This document shows, in pieces, positions 32,227-43,593 of a DNA stretch of 64,000 nucleotides. The position numbers were made by a program, and so were the translations under genes. The first letter of the stretch is position 1. Each line of letters begins with the position of its first letter. The notes under the pieces were generated by a model. It did not search any database and was not told the DNA's origin. It saw only the letters and a program-made list of their open reading frames with translations. This DNA comes from Arthrinium phaeospermum (lineage: Eukaryota; Ascomycota; Sordariomycetes; Amphisphaeriales; Apiosporaceae). The stretch spans positions 2,852,001 to 2,916,000 of the forward strand of contig QYRS01000004.1 in NCBI GenBank assembly GCA_006503535.1, written 5' to 3'.

Positions 32227-33636
32227 TCAATCTTGCTTGTCAACAGCCATCTCCGGATGGTATTCCCATCCCATCTTTCCATATGGAAGATTTTCCTCGC
32301 TCAGGAAGTCCAGCACAAGTGACTGTGCAATCAAGGGGGCGAATTGCTGATTGTACCTTCTCCAATCTGCCCCCGTCACTCCGCTGACATAGCGATCCAT
32401 CACCCAGCTACCCCACGTATCCCAGGTCGTGGCACGTAAGGACTTGCCCGAGACATTCACCAGCAGCCGGGAGAGGGAAAGGGCTTGGTCTTGGTACATT
32501 TGGAACACCGCATCGAGCTCCGCGGTGCTCGGTGTGATGTTATTCTGGCCGCGGACGAGCCCGTGTAAGCCGTTCATTAGCGCAACAAGGCCTTGTACGC
32601 CGCCGTTGAAGCCGAATGCCAAGTTCGGGGTGACCTTGGCTGCCGAGTCGCCGACGAGAACGATGCGCTTGCTGAACCGATGCTCGACGACGCCTTCCTC
32701 AGCCAAAGTCATGCCGGAAGACTGACGGGCTTCGTACACGTCTTTTAGCCGCAGCTTGTCTGTGATGTGCACGTGTGCCCATTTGCTCACGAACCGCGCT
32801 TCGTCTTCCTTGCTGAACTTCGCTGGCGTCTGTCCATACGTTGTGAAGGCACGCTTTTCGTACCAGAAAAACCAGGCTCTTTCTTTGCCCACGAAGAGTG
32901 ACGTAGACATGCCTATGCCATGCGCCTCCCAGGAAGTCCCCTCAGGCATGCTAGGTAGTAGCGGAACCGAGCCATACAAGAGTGTAAAAGATGCCACGAA
33001 GGGTCTTTCACTCGTTACTAACGGCAGCAGAGGTTGCTCAGGTTGGCGTTGGGTTCGCATCTGCCGCCGTACTCTACTCGAATTACCATCCGCTCCAATG
33101 ATGAAGGACCCACGCTCAGCTGTACCATCTGAGCATCGTACCTCGCATGACTCGTCAAGGACTTGAACATCGGCCACTTGCTTGTTCGTATAGACACGTT
33201 TCTTCACGTCATCATCGAGAGTATCATAGAGACACCGTATCAGATCAGTTCGATGAACCATGGCAAATGGATGTCCGTGACTACGACACCCGGTCAGTTA
33301 TATGCCTGCTTACAAGCGGTGGCAATAGGGGGCCTACTTGACTCCCATCCAGGTGAACCTGGGGTGATCCTTGAAGATGTAGCCGGAATGGGTCATCACC
33401 AGCTTCCGGGTCAACGGACTCCAAATCTTCCGGAGCGGCTCTAGCAATCCGAGTTGGTCGAACACCCGGACGGTATGAGGATATATCCCGATACTTGCGC
33501 CGTGCTCTGGGAAGAGGCTGTCCCGCTGTTCCAACAGTACAAAGTCGATTTCCGACTTGGCGAGAATATGAGCAGCTAGAAGCCCGACAAGGCCTCCTCC
33601 CACTACGACGACCCGGAACTCTTTCACAGTTGACAT
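32227..33636 (-). CDS. FAD-dependent aromatic/terpenoid-type monooxygenase (PaxM/salicylate hydroxylase-like)
   Basis: A group A flavin monooxygenase that would use NAD(P)H and oxygen. Minus-strand exons are 33636-33338 and 33280-32227; the 57-nt intron (GTAGGC, branch AACTGAC, GTAG) joins WMGV to NHGHPFAMVHR, giving 450 residues. The Rossmann motif VVVVGGGLVGLLAAH is at about 9-23, with LLEQRDSLFPEHGASIGIYP next. The DG motif is IIGADGNSSRVRR. The GD motif is VLVGDSAAKVTPNLAFGFNGG, close to that of PaxM-type indole-diterpene epoxidases. PaxM relatives often carry a C-terminal membrane segment, which I do not see here. No prenyltransferase, cyclase or PKS lies nearby, so it appears as an orphan tailoring-type enzyme. 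Confidence 0.9.
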
Positions 33637-34608
33637 TACCGCCGCGACTAAAGCAAAGTCTTGGAGCCGACAGAGAGCAAGAACAAGAGCAGTTCCCTAC
33701 CTGTCTATATTCAGAACTAGCCCCGTCGGAAGATGCACCGTCACTTACCGTCTGCGAGAACTCCCAACTCGACTACCAACAGGGACTGGGGGTCGCACGA
33801 CGCCTGTATAGAGGCACGACAGGTTATACGGAGTGCTGTTGGTTCCACAAAGCCCGCCCTTGCGGCTGAGTATGTTATGTCCTGGAAGGTGGTGAGAAAT
33901 TTTCCTGGTCTATGGCAGGTAAAACAAGAACGTGCTTCTTGGTAACTTACACATTGATACAATTTTTTTTTCTATTATGCCTCTTATAGCAAGAAGCAGA
34001 TCGTTTTTAGGTCATCAATAATAATACCTGGTATGTGTAGCTACCGGCAGCATAGGTAGTCAGGATGTATGAATCACTATCGCCGCCTGACCTGGCGTTG
34101 CAAATACCTTCAGCCATTCGTCACATCCCGACATGTGGATAGACTGGAATAAACGACCTGCTTACGTCGGTAACCACTCATCTTGCGTCGTATTAGTCAT
34201 GACACAGAGTCAGTCATGTTTCTGTAAACTTAGATTTGTGATCAAACCCGTCAGCCTTGAACGCTCTGGGCTCGCCTAATTTCTCGATCTGGACCGCGAT
34301 CCATTTTGTGCCTGCTGATATGGAGGTTTCGTGCCAATGTTGGCTCAGAAAACCTAGATCTACGGCTTGGTCACCGAGGGTTGGTCACCACGTACATGGT
34401 CAACAGTCTTGCGCTGCTGGTCCCTACACCGCGGACGAATTCTGCTTCGCAGGTAGTTTTGTGTAGACATCAAGTCCTGTCAGGTTGTATGTACGCACTT
34501 GACAGACGGTATCAGCCACTGTTGCCTATACCCGCATCGGGTTATATGAGCGCTGCCGAGGCTGTATGCAGGTTTCCGAGAGGATTGAAGGCGGCAACCT
34601 ACTTTTTC

Positions 34609-34629
34609 GCGATCGTCCTTGACGATCGC
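34609..34629. repeat. Perfect short hairpin
   Basis: GCGATCGTC and GACGATCGC are exact reverse complements around a three-base CTT loop, giving a nine-base-pair stem. No gene end lies near it, so a terminator role is not obvious. Confidence 0.55.
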
Positions 34630-37600
34630 CCGTCAGATGCCATCAGACCTGCTGCCTCGACAAGAGTTGCCAAGTTCCAGGTCGGGCAGGCAACTTGCTT
34701 GCCCAGCGGTAAAGTGGCATTGCCATTTCGATTGCGAGGTCATGTTCCCAGGTAGCCGGGTGGCAGGGCAAGTTCGGGGCAGTGAATACAAGCACCAATA
34801 AAGTTCGGAACACTGGCATGCAGTGAGTGTCATATCCCGACACGCGCAAACTGCATCTCGACCACCGCAAGAGCTACCGCATCGAGAGCAAATGACACAG
34901 AGCAAACACTCTGCCTGGTGTCTGAACAAGAGGTGTTTTGACACATGTAGGAGGTTCTCTACAGTCAACTCAAGTAGGTTGTATGTAGGATGCAGGGCGT
35001 TCTAGAATCTGGTGTTGTCGAACATGGTCCCCGTGGCCAAATAGAACCCTAGTAATTCTGATCATGCCATGTCTTCGAGAGGGTGCACACTGGGATGATC
35101 AATTGAAGTGGGTGGTATAATCAGGTAGATTTCAAGGCATTGCACGCTCTGTAGGAACCTAAAGGAAAATAGCAAACGAGGACCGCCTTCGATTGACGTG
35201 CCAATAAGCTTGGCTCGTTTGGAGACGGCTTCGAAAGCCATCCTTTCTCAATCGCCAATCGCCTTTCGATCATGGTGATCTCAATCAAAACCTAGCTTGC
35301 CTCGAAGCATGTCATATCATCAATGAAACATCTGAGTCCCCAGAGGGAACGAAGCCCCGAGGAGGGAAAATTTGCAAGGCTGCAAGTCTCGGTTCGGAAA
35401 CAAGATTGGGAAGGCAGAGGCAGAAAATCAATCGTGTAGTTGGAGTTGAGGTGGTGATGGGGACGGGGACGGGATAGTGGGCCTCATCACCTTTTTTTTG
35501 TCCGCAGGCAAAACAAGACTCGTGCGGATGACGGGTTATGCGAGAAGCCATGCGTCCTGTTGTAGAAGGATTTCCGCCAGATGACACGCGACCCGGAGAT
35601 GCTGGCAGGCAGGAGAGATGAGAAGAGCTGTTATGGCCGACGCCAACACGCACGATCCTACTGGGCGGACCGGAGTCCGTGTCACAACGGTGTTGCAAGT
35701 GTGGGGTGTATCCTACGGTAACCCTGCGCTGCTGTATCGAGGCTCCGGTCTACTAACGTTTTGGGTGGTTTCAGATCGTTTGGACCCGTTACGACTACAT
35801 CGCCTCAATATTAAGCTTGGTTTTCAATAAGCTTAACGATCTGCACGCTTCACGAGGGTAAGCATTCTGCCATGCGCTGCGACCCTGCCCTCCCAAGAGA
35901 CCTGAGGATCGTCTGGATAGGACGGCATCCTTCCAAGCAAAATGCCCTGTTCCAGAGCTACCTGATCATCTCCTCGGGATGTCTTCATACCGTATCCTGG
36001 ACAGCAAGACCTGGACACTAGATCCAAGGTCTCTGTGGAATGATAGAGAAGGGCCCGCCTTGGTCGCTCTAGTTTCTCCAAAGCAGTAACAGAGGCGGGC
36101 TGGGCGTCGAAGGGGGAAGAAAGAGAAAAAAAAGTACACCCAAACAGGCAAAGCGATCCACGAGGTGCCAAGTATCCCGAGTTGGTGCGCCTGCCAGCCA
36201 TGCCAGCCGCCACAGCATGAAGGGCACACATTGCTGGGGCCCCTTGATGTGCAGTAAACTGACGAGAAATCGAACGATGTTGAAGAGGGCGGAAAAGCAC
36301 AAGACTTATATGTCGTTGCCCAGTTCTGTGCCAAGGTATGAGGCTCACTGCTTTATACAAGGTTACGTGGACTGATTCTGTAGGATATTGCCGTGATTGT
36401 CTGCGGCTCTGAGAATGGCCTGATCAAAAAATCGTACGATGTTGTTTACCACCCCATGTCTAAGCTTAAAATGTTGTACTGTAGCGTCGGTACAGCTGCG
36501 GCTGGCAATTGGATAGAGTTACGTCGTCTGGTGTTTATCGCGAGGAACGTTGGAGACGAGGACGGGGCAGTAGACGGGGGATGGCGGGAATCGCCCAGGA
36601 ACAGCGTCCTGCCCCCCGACACACCCCCCGCATGGAACGTCTTCTCGCATAGAAAAGACCCTGGTCCCCTACCCATGCTATGGTCGCAGCACGTTTGTAG
36701 CATCGTCGCCTATGACCCTCCCTGAGACCCCTTAAAGACCCCCTTCCCAATCACAACGCTCCAGTTTCGGTACGCCGGCAATTAATAGAATTGCAGATTT
36801 TAAGCATGATCCGGCTTGCCGCAACTTTTGTGTGAAAGTACATAGGTTGGCTGGCTTGCTGCTACAGAGATCCCCTCCCACCACAATTTTAGCAGGCGGG
36901 TACCACTCAAGATATAAGCATATTATTTAGCGAGCAATGAAGGTTTAATTGACGTTGCTAGTCTGGGTGTCTTCTTCCAGACAATTACGGAATAGGGAGA
37001 TGAACGACGACGACGTCCTCGAATTGGGTAATGACGGCGTAAAACAATTACAGTGGCACTTCATGTATCGCAACAGCAAATGGCAATCCTGTCCAAAATG
37101 CAGTGTCTATCATACGACGCCAATGCAAAGCCAATGCCTTCCCGCCCCTCGCTCGTGCATCTTGTGCACCCGGGCACACACTGCCCAGCACTGTGTAAGG
37201 GCTCTAGTTGGCCTTGGTTGTTCTTGGTGGCTTGGCGGCCGAGCACCAGTCTCCCCACCGTGTGCAACCTTTACGGCTATTGGCCCCAATTAAGCGCCCG
37301 ACAAGCTGTCACGACCTAAAAATGGCCCAAAATATCGAGACCAAGCACGAAATCGCATCTCTCGCATTGGGCCTTCACCAATGAGCACCCGCATCGCAAA
37401 ATGAAGGCGCTAATTCCTGTGTGTGTATATTCCCAGACGGGAGGAGGAAATCGTCTGTTGATTATGATTTCTTTCTTCTCCCGACTCTTTGGAAGCAAGA
37501 TCTGCTCTTTCACATTGCCGAACTTCTGATTTTCTCCCATCTCCGTCATATTCGCCGCTTCCCGTGTGCCGCCCGTTTCTGCAGTATCTCCATACCCCTG

Positions 37601-37745
37601 CCGAAACAACCAAGGCGGCTCCAGACTATTCAGCCCGAGCATCCTTCAAACGCACCTCGTCTCAACCCTCCCACCACAAGCCAGTACTCACTGCGAGGTA
37701 GAATAAAAGTGAACCTGGCACCTACTAGACCTAAAGAGAACGAGC

Positions 37746-37777
37746 GAGAGAGAGAGAGAGGAAAACGCACACACACA
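37746..37777. repeat. GA and CA microsatellites in the noxA leader region
   Basis: A (GA)7 run at 37746-37760 is followed a few bases later by a (CA)5 run at 37768-37777, about 1.06 kb before the noxA start codon. Confidence 0.7.
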
Positions 37778-38833
37778 TTGAGCGCCGGATCGATCTGATA
37801 CCGCTCCAGCCGGCTGCGAAACCCGCTATTGCGTCTGATCTTCCATACTATCGCCGTCTGTCAACCGTATCTGGCCTTGCCCCAGGTCTCATAGTCATCT
37901 TATTCTGGTCTCCATCGTCTGTCCTGTCACCGTGGCTGCTTGCCTATTTCCGGCGCCCACTCCTGGTCCGTGGCCCAGCTAGGTAGCCCAGCAGCACCTC
38001 ATATCTGACGGCACACACTTGCAAACCCTGCCAGAGAAGGCAAAGAAGGGCTCATCCCCGACTAGACGGACAGTCAGGGATACGCTATACTCCTCCCCTG
38101 GTACCTCCGTTCTACCACCAGTTCCACCTTGGTTCAAACAGTGGCGGTGGTTACTTCAAAGTGGGCAAAGAGGTTTCATGGGCCGCTGACATCCGATCAA
38201 ATCGGTCCCTCTTTCTACTGCATTCGTACTCGTGGGTCATTACTCGACCGTCGGCACCAAGCAAAAAGACGGTTCATCGAGGTGCCGGATCTCCATGAAC
38301 TGACGCTTAGCTACATCCTGGCACCTCGTTGGGAATAAGCTCTCCCCATCAACCCATCTACCCCTGCCCAACCCAATCTAGCATCGTCCTTTATGACTAC
38401 CTAACCTCCCATCATACATCGCCTGGTTTCCCTTCTTCTATCCCCTTGCTTGGCGAACTGGACATAGAGGTTTCTGCTTCATCAACAACCCCCCGAGCCC
38501 TTCTAGTCCACACCATTCTTTTCGTCCGCTGCTGGCTCAGATCGCTCTTTTAAATCCATTGCTTCTTCTTATTAGTTTGTTCGTGTTGCATAATAGGCCT
38601 TTTTAATCCGGGGGACGTCAAAGGAAGGAAAACGGGATCGGCAGTAACTTGCGCAAACATACAACAACGAAAAAGGATCACGACACCGCGTCATTCGCTC
38701 TTCGCTCGATACCCTTTGCCAACGATCGCCCTTTCTGGATATAACAAAGACCACACTAAGTCGGTACTGTCGCAGGTCGACACTTTAATCGGGATTGAGT
38801 ACTGGTAAAGAGGTGGGAGTACCAATCGTCAAG

Positions 38834-40760
38834 ATGGGTGGCTCAGAGATGAGCCTCGGCACCCTGCTCAAGAAGCAATTCACCCCGAGCAAGATCGTAT
38901 TCCACATCTTGTTCTGGGGAATGCACTGGGGCTTCTTCGCGTTCGGATGGTACGACAGCCCTACCCTTCCCGCCATACTGGCTATGTACGTCAAGCAACA
39001 ACTAACACGCCTTCAGGTATAAGCAATTTGCCACGCCCCAGCTGGCACCCTTGAACACACTCAGATACTCAGTATGGATATCTAGAGGTGCTGGTCTAGT
39101 CCTCTCAATCGACGGAACTCTGATTCTACTTCCGGTATGCCGGACTATAATGAGATGGATCCGTCCGAAGCTCCGGTTCCTGCCTCTGGACGAAAACCTG
39201 TGGTTCCATCGTCAAGTCGCATATGCCATGTTGATGTTCACAGTCCTCCACGTCTCCGCCCATTATATCAAGTAAGTGGAACCGTGGAGCTCACAACATA
39301 CACAAGTGGAAAGCAACTAACAGTCAACCAAAATAGTTTCTATAACGTTGAAAAGACGCAGATCCGACCCGAAACGGCCATCCAGATCCACTACACCCAG
39401 GCCGGTGGTGTTACCGGTCACACCATGTGCTTGTGCATGGTGCTAATGTACACGACAGCCCACCACCGCATTCGACAGCAGTCTTTCGAGACTTTTTGGT
39501 ACACCCATCACCTTTTTATTCCTTTCCTGTTGGGTCTTTACACCCACACCACCAGCTGTTTCGTTCGTGACACGGCCGACCCGATCTCTCCCTTCGCCGG
39601 TGACGAATTCTGGAACCACTGTCTTGGTTACGAGGGATGGCGATGGGAGCTCTTCGCTGGTGGCTTCTACCTGATCGAGCGCTTGTACCGTGAAATCCGA
39701 GCCAAGAAGTCCACCAAGATCACTCGTGTCGTCCGCCACCCTTACGGTATGTTCCGTCTTCTGTCCAAACTGTGGTTGATAACGAGACAAAATACTGACT
39801 TAGTCCACCAGATGTCGTGGAAGTCCAATTCAACAAGCCGTCTTTCAAGTACAAGGCTGGGCAGTGGCTCTTCCTCCAAGTTCCCTCGGTCTCCGCCTAC
39901 CAGTGGCATCCCTTTACCATTACCTCTTGCCCTTACGACCCTTACGTTTCTGTGCACGTCCGTCAAGTCGGTGATTTCACCCGGGCCCTCGGTGACGCTG
40001 TTGGTGCTGGGCAGGCCCAATCGAAAATGTACGACGGAGTTGACCCCATGGGAATGTACGAGGTGGCTCTTCAGAACGGCCAACAGATGCCCCTCCTTCG
40101 AATTGACGGACCGTACGGTGCGCCTGCCGAGGACGTGTTCGACAACGAGATTGCTGTGCTTATCGGAACTGGTATCGGTGTGACACCTTGGGCTTCTATC
40201 CTGAAGAACATCTGGCACTCTCGCAACGGACCCAACCCGCCTACCCGACTCCGACGTGTGGAATTCATCTGGGTCTGCAAGGATACCGGCTCGTTCGAGT
40301 GGTTCCAGACACTGCTGTCGTCTCTTGAGGAGCAAAGTGCCGAAGCTGCTAGGGTTCCTGGAAGCAACGGCATCGAGTTCTTGAAGATCCACACTTACCT
40401 GACCCAGAAGCTGGATATCGACACCACCCAAAACATTGTACTCAACTCAGTCGGCGCCGAAGTTGACCCTCTCACCGAGCTTAAGTCCCGCACCAACTTT
40501 GGTCGTCCCGACTTCCGTCGCATGTTCGAGACTATGCGCGACGGTATCATGGATCGCACATACATCAACGGCCTGGAGAGCAGTATGCAGACTACTGTCG
40601 GTGTATACTTCTGTGGTCCTTCTGCAGCTGGTAAGTTTGACCCATTGACTGAATTGTACGACCCTGGCTAACTCGCTCCTCAGCACGCGACATTCAGAAG
40701 GCAGCGCAGACAGCCACGAGCCGGGAGGTCAAGTTCCGCTTCTGGAAGGAACACTTCTAG
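38834..40760 (+). CDS. noxA: NADPH oxidase NoxA (Nox1)
   Basis: NoxA is a membrane flavocytochrome that makes superoxide and, with NoxR and Rac, controls fruiting, hyphal fusion and infection structures. Exons are 38834-38949, 39017-39271, 39337-39746, 39812-40630 and 40684-40760, giving 558 residues. Splicing restores FGWYKQFATPQLAPLNTL over intron 1 and AHYINFYNVEKTQ over intron 2. Haem-ligand histidines are in FHRQVAYAMLMFTVLHVSAH and in FWYTHHLFIPFLLGLYTH. The FAD motif is WHPFTITS. NADPH motifs are GPYGAP, GTGIGVTPWASIL and FCGPSAA. The terminus is KFRFWKEHF. There are no N-terminal EF hands, which excludes NoxC. NoxB usually has an N-terminal extension that is absent here. The extensive pyrimidine-rich upstream region suggests a long leader. 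Confidence 0.96.
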
Positions 40761-41624
40761 ATGGGCTTTTGTTATACATATTTATATATTCACTGTGTTA
40801 CGGGTTGTACACCTTTTGCTTCTGAGCGGTTCCGGCACCTCTGGTTATCACCCAATGAGCAATGGCATCTTCCGAGGAGACATGCGGACGATGCCAGGTC
40901 GAGGTGGCAGTGGCAGTGCATCGGTAGAATCCGGCGTACAATATGTCACTCGAATTCCTGACAAAAAAGACAGCATTATACGGGAGCGGCGGTTGATATT
41001 AAGGTGCTATTTTCCACACTATTTACCTAACAACATGATCAAATTCTATACTGTATCAGGCACCACTGTGGTCGTATGAAATCGTGAATGTCGTCCAATG
41101 CCATCTAGTGGTATATGCGAGGTATGAAGGGATCAGATGAGGTGGAAAGTGAGTTTCTGACTTGGCTACAAGTACCTACAAATTTGATAAGAGTGGGGCC
41201 ATGTTTGCCGCCCGTATACATCTAGTAAATGTAGGTACTTTGTGAGTGGAGATGGTAAGTCCCGACATAGAACTTTAGGAAACGTCAACGTCACACCAGA
41301 CGCAGACGCAAATAGAAGCCGGAGCACGGCCACCCTAGTAAGAGGACTAGGCAGAAGATCCCAGATGTTCACCTTCGAGACCCTCAAGAACGTTATATCT
41401 TTTCGGATCATTTTGGGGTACATTATCCGACTTTGCGACGTCAATTCCAGTATAGGCTCAACATCGACCACCCCTTCTTGACCAATTGAGTAGGCTCCAG
41501 TCACAAGGCTTACTCAGCAGACGTCTGCGAGGACGGACAGCCGTAAATCACCACCTCGTTGTTCCAAGGGGGAGGAGGAAGAAGGGGAAGAAAGGAGAAG
41601 TAGAGGACGAAAGAGACAGTCGAT
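40761..41624. other. Intergenic region between noxA and the F-box gene
   Basis: I see no supported gene. The first 300 bases likely include the noxA 3' UTR (ATTTATATATT at about 40779). The final 100 bases are purine-rich (GGAGGAGGAAGAAGG), directly before the F-box gene start. Confidence 0.55.
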
Positions 41625-43593
41625 ATGCAGAACGCGGCCTGGCCGGTGAGCCGGTTGACCTGCGGCTTTTGCGGCTTCGTCAACCCCCACCTCAACACTG
41701 GCGCCGCTACCTGGGCACCTTACTACCGCGCCGTCTACTGCACCGGAGACCTGGATGATCCCACCGCCATCTCCGGCAATCGGCCCCAGCTATCGGGCGT
41801 CGGCTACCACCAGGTGAACAGCGCCGAGAACTCGGTCCCGCCCCGGGCGCACCAGCGGTATGATGACCCCGACCTGGACCCCTCCACGTGCGTCACCATC
41901 CGGGATATCCGACCGCCAGGGCCGGACGTGCCGCCTGAGGAGCGGCCGAATTATGCCTGGGGGTTCCTGTTCCACGAGGCGTGCTGGGCCCTGCTCGAGC
42001 AGGCTCTCAAGCCGGATAATATCAAAGTCGCCACTGCCGCCAACACAAACGCGGAGACAAGAGACACGTCGTCCAATAACACGGGCAATGTCGTGATCGA
42101 GGCGCTTTGGCGCGTCCTCCAGTCGGTCCCCTGCGGCAGCGAGCTGCCGAACTGGGGGCACAACTACGGCGGGCTTTACATGGGCACTGTCAAGGATCTC
42201 TGCAAGGGCGAGCACTTCGTCCTGATGGGGCCTAACTCCAACCTGGTCATCCCCAGCACCTACGCCAACCCGTTCCGGGTCCCCGAGATTCAGAAAGTCG
42301 TCGCGAGCCTGCGGATCCGGCACGACGACGGGCAAGAGCCCGCGACGGCAGTCAGTGTCGGCGCTGGTGCCAGTACTTCCACTCCTGATGCAGCGACGGC
42401 CACTACAACCACCACGGAGAGGAGCAACAACGAGAGCGGCACCGCGTCTCATAATGGGAATAGTGACAGTACCACGGATGATGCGACAACGAACGACCCC
42501 TTTGCGCGGCTGCCGCAGGAGCTCCGCGAACTGCTCCTGTGCTACCTTGAGACGCCCGACGTCGCGAATCTCCGGACCGCTTCGCGGGAGATCGCAGGCC
42601 TGCCGCTGAGCCAGCCCTTCTTCCGCTCCCGCTTCTGGCCCGGCCGTGAGCTGCACGCCTTCTTCGACGGCTTCCTGCTGCCCCCGGCCGAGATGCGCGG
42701 CACCGACTGGGCCCGGCTGTACCGGCAGCTCCGCACGAACCTGCGCTACAACAAGGTCGGCCTCGGGGAGCGGAACCGGCTCCGCATCTGGGCGCAGACG
42801 GTGCGGCCGCTCGCGGACGCGATGCGGGTCGTGAATACCATCGGTCCCCTGAGAGGAGGGATCAAGTCTGGTCCTGACGGCGGTATAAGTGGGACTGGGC
42901 ACGACACTAACCATGCGAGGTGGTGGGATCTCGACACCACGGAGCTGGTGTTGGATTGGAAGGCTGTCAAGACCGCGCGGTGTCGGGCGCCTGAATTCTT
43001 TGGCGAGTTGGGCCGTGTCCTGCATCGGGCCGAAAGTGAGCTGCCTTCGGATAGGCCCGTTCGTGGAATATATGTCTCTCTAGTGCCCTTCTTTGGCGCG
43101 CGGTACATCACGGGCCTGCGTTTCGTCTTTGGGTCCTGCGATGATGACAGCACCGGTGCCGCCGATGATGTCGAGCTCGGCTACGTCCTCCGGGGAAAGA
43201 AGAAAGGGAAGCAACAATTCGAGGACGTCGGGTACGAGGAATACCTCGCAGTCGACGACGACGCGCCCCTTGTGGGCTTCTACGCCGCCATCGACGAGTG
43301 CGGCTTCCGGGCCCTGTCGTTGCTCACGGGGAAGAACGCCATGTCGGAATACATTGACTGGGTTGGCGAGCTGGGGGAATTTCCGGCCGTCGCTATAAAG
43401 ACGAGGGGACCGGGACTTCGACGGGTCAGGGCTGCTTTTGATGTGAGTGCTGCTTGCGTGACTGATTTGACGCTACAATATATTTACCTGTTGGCAATGT
43501 CGAGGACTAACGAATCATGTGTTTGTTATATAGGGGTTTCGAATGCAGGCTCTGTTTGTGCCTGCAGTGGAATCGGGGCAATCGTCGACTTGA
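41625..43593 (+). CDS. F-box domain protein, probable SCF substrate adaptor
   Basis: F-box proteins link substrates to Skp1-Cul1 ubiquitin ligases. Exons are 41625-43442 and 43535-43593, giving about 625 residues. The intron (GTGAGT, branch ACTAAC, ATAG) restores the AAFDGFRMQALFV ending that many fungal F-box proteins share. The N-terminus has CGFCGF, and HEACWALLEQ at about 125 with it matches a fungal F-box subfamily. A Thr/Ser/Asn-rich linker spans about 240-285. The F-box is PFARLPQELRELLLCYLETP with the following DVANLRTASREIAGLP, near 291-325. The rest is a large substrate-recognition region without WD40 or LRR repeats. No substrate can be suggested. The large family expands in Sordariomycetes, so this may be lineage-specific. 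Confidence 0.88.

Larger units (their letters stand above)
33637..38833. other. 5.2-kb gene-free stretch and noxA upstream region
   Basis: This is the largest gap in the window. I find no frame with a domain, conserved splice pattern or sustained codon bias; 35833-36360 (minus) and 34306-34755 (plus) are the longest and look random. From about 37400 on, the plus strand becomes strongly pyrimidine-rich with GA and CA microsatellites, and this continues to the noxA start, which fits a long promoter/leader region. An unannotated non-coding transcript cannot be excluded. Confidence 0.5.

Noticed and set aside
17286..33636. A secondary metabolite gene cluster
   Set aside because: No PKS, NRPS, terpene cyclase, prenyltransferase or cluster regulator is present; the candidate enzymes are separated by housekeeping genes.
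35833..36360. A 175-codon minus-strand frame in the large gap
   Set aside because: It has no recognisable domain or splice context and is overlapped by equally long alternative frames.
41790..43025. A 411-codon minus-strand open frame
   Set aside because: It is opposite the F-box gene and has Arg/Gly/Val-rich sequence without family features.
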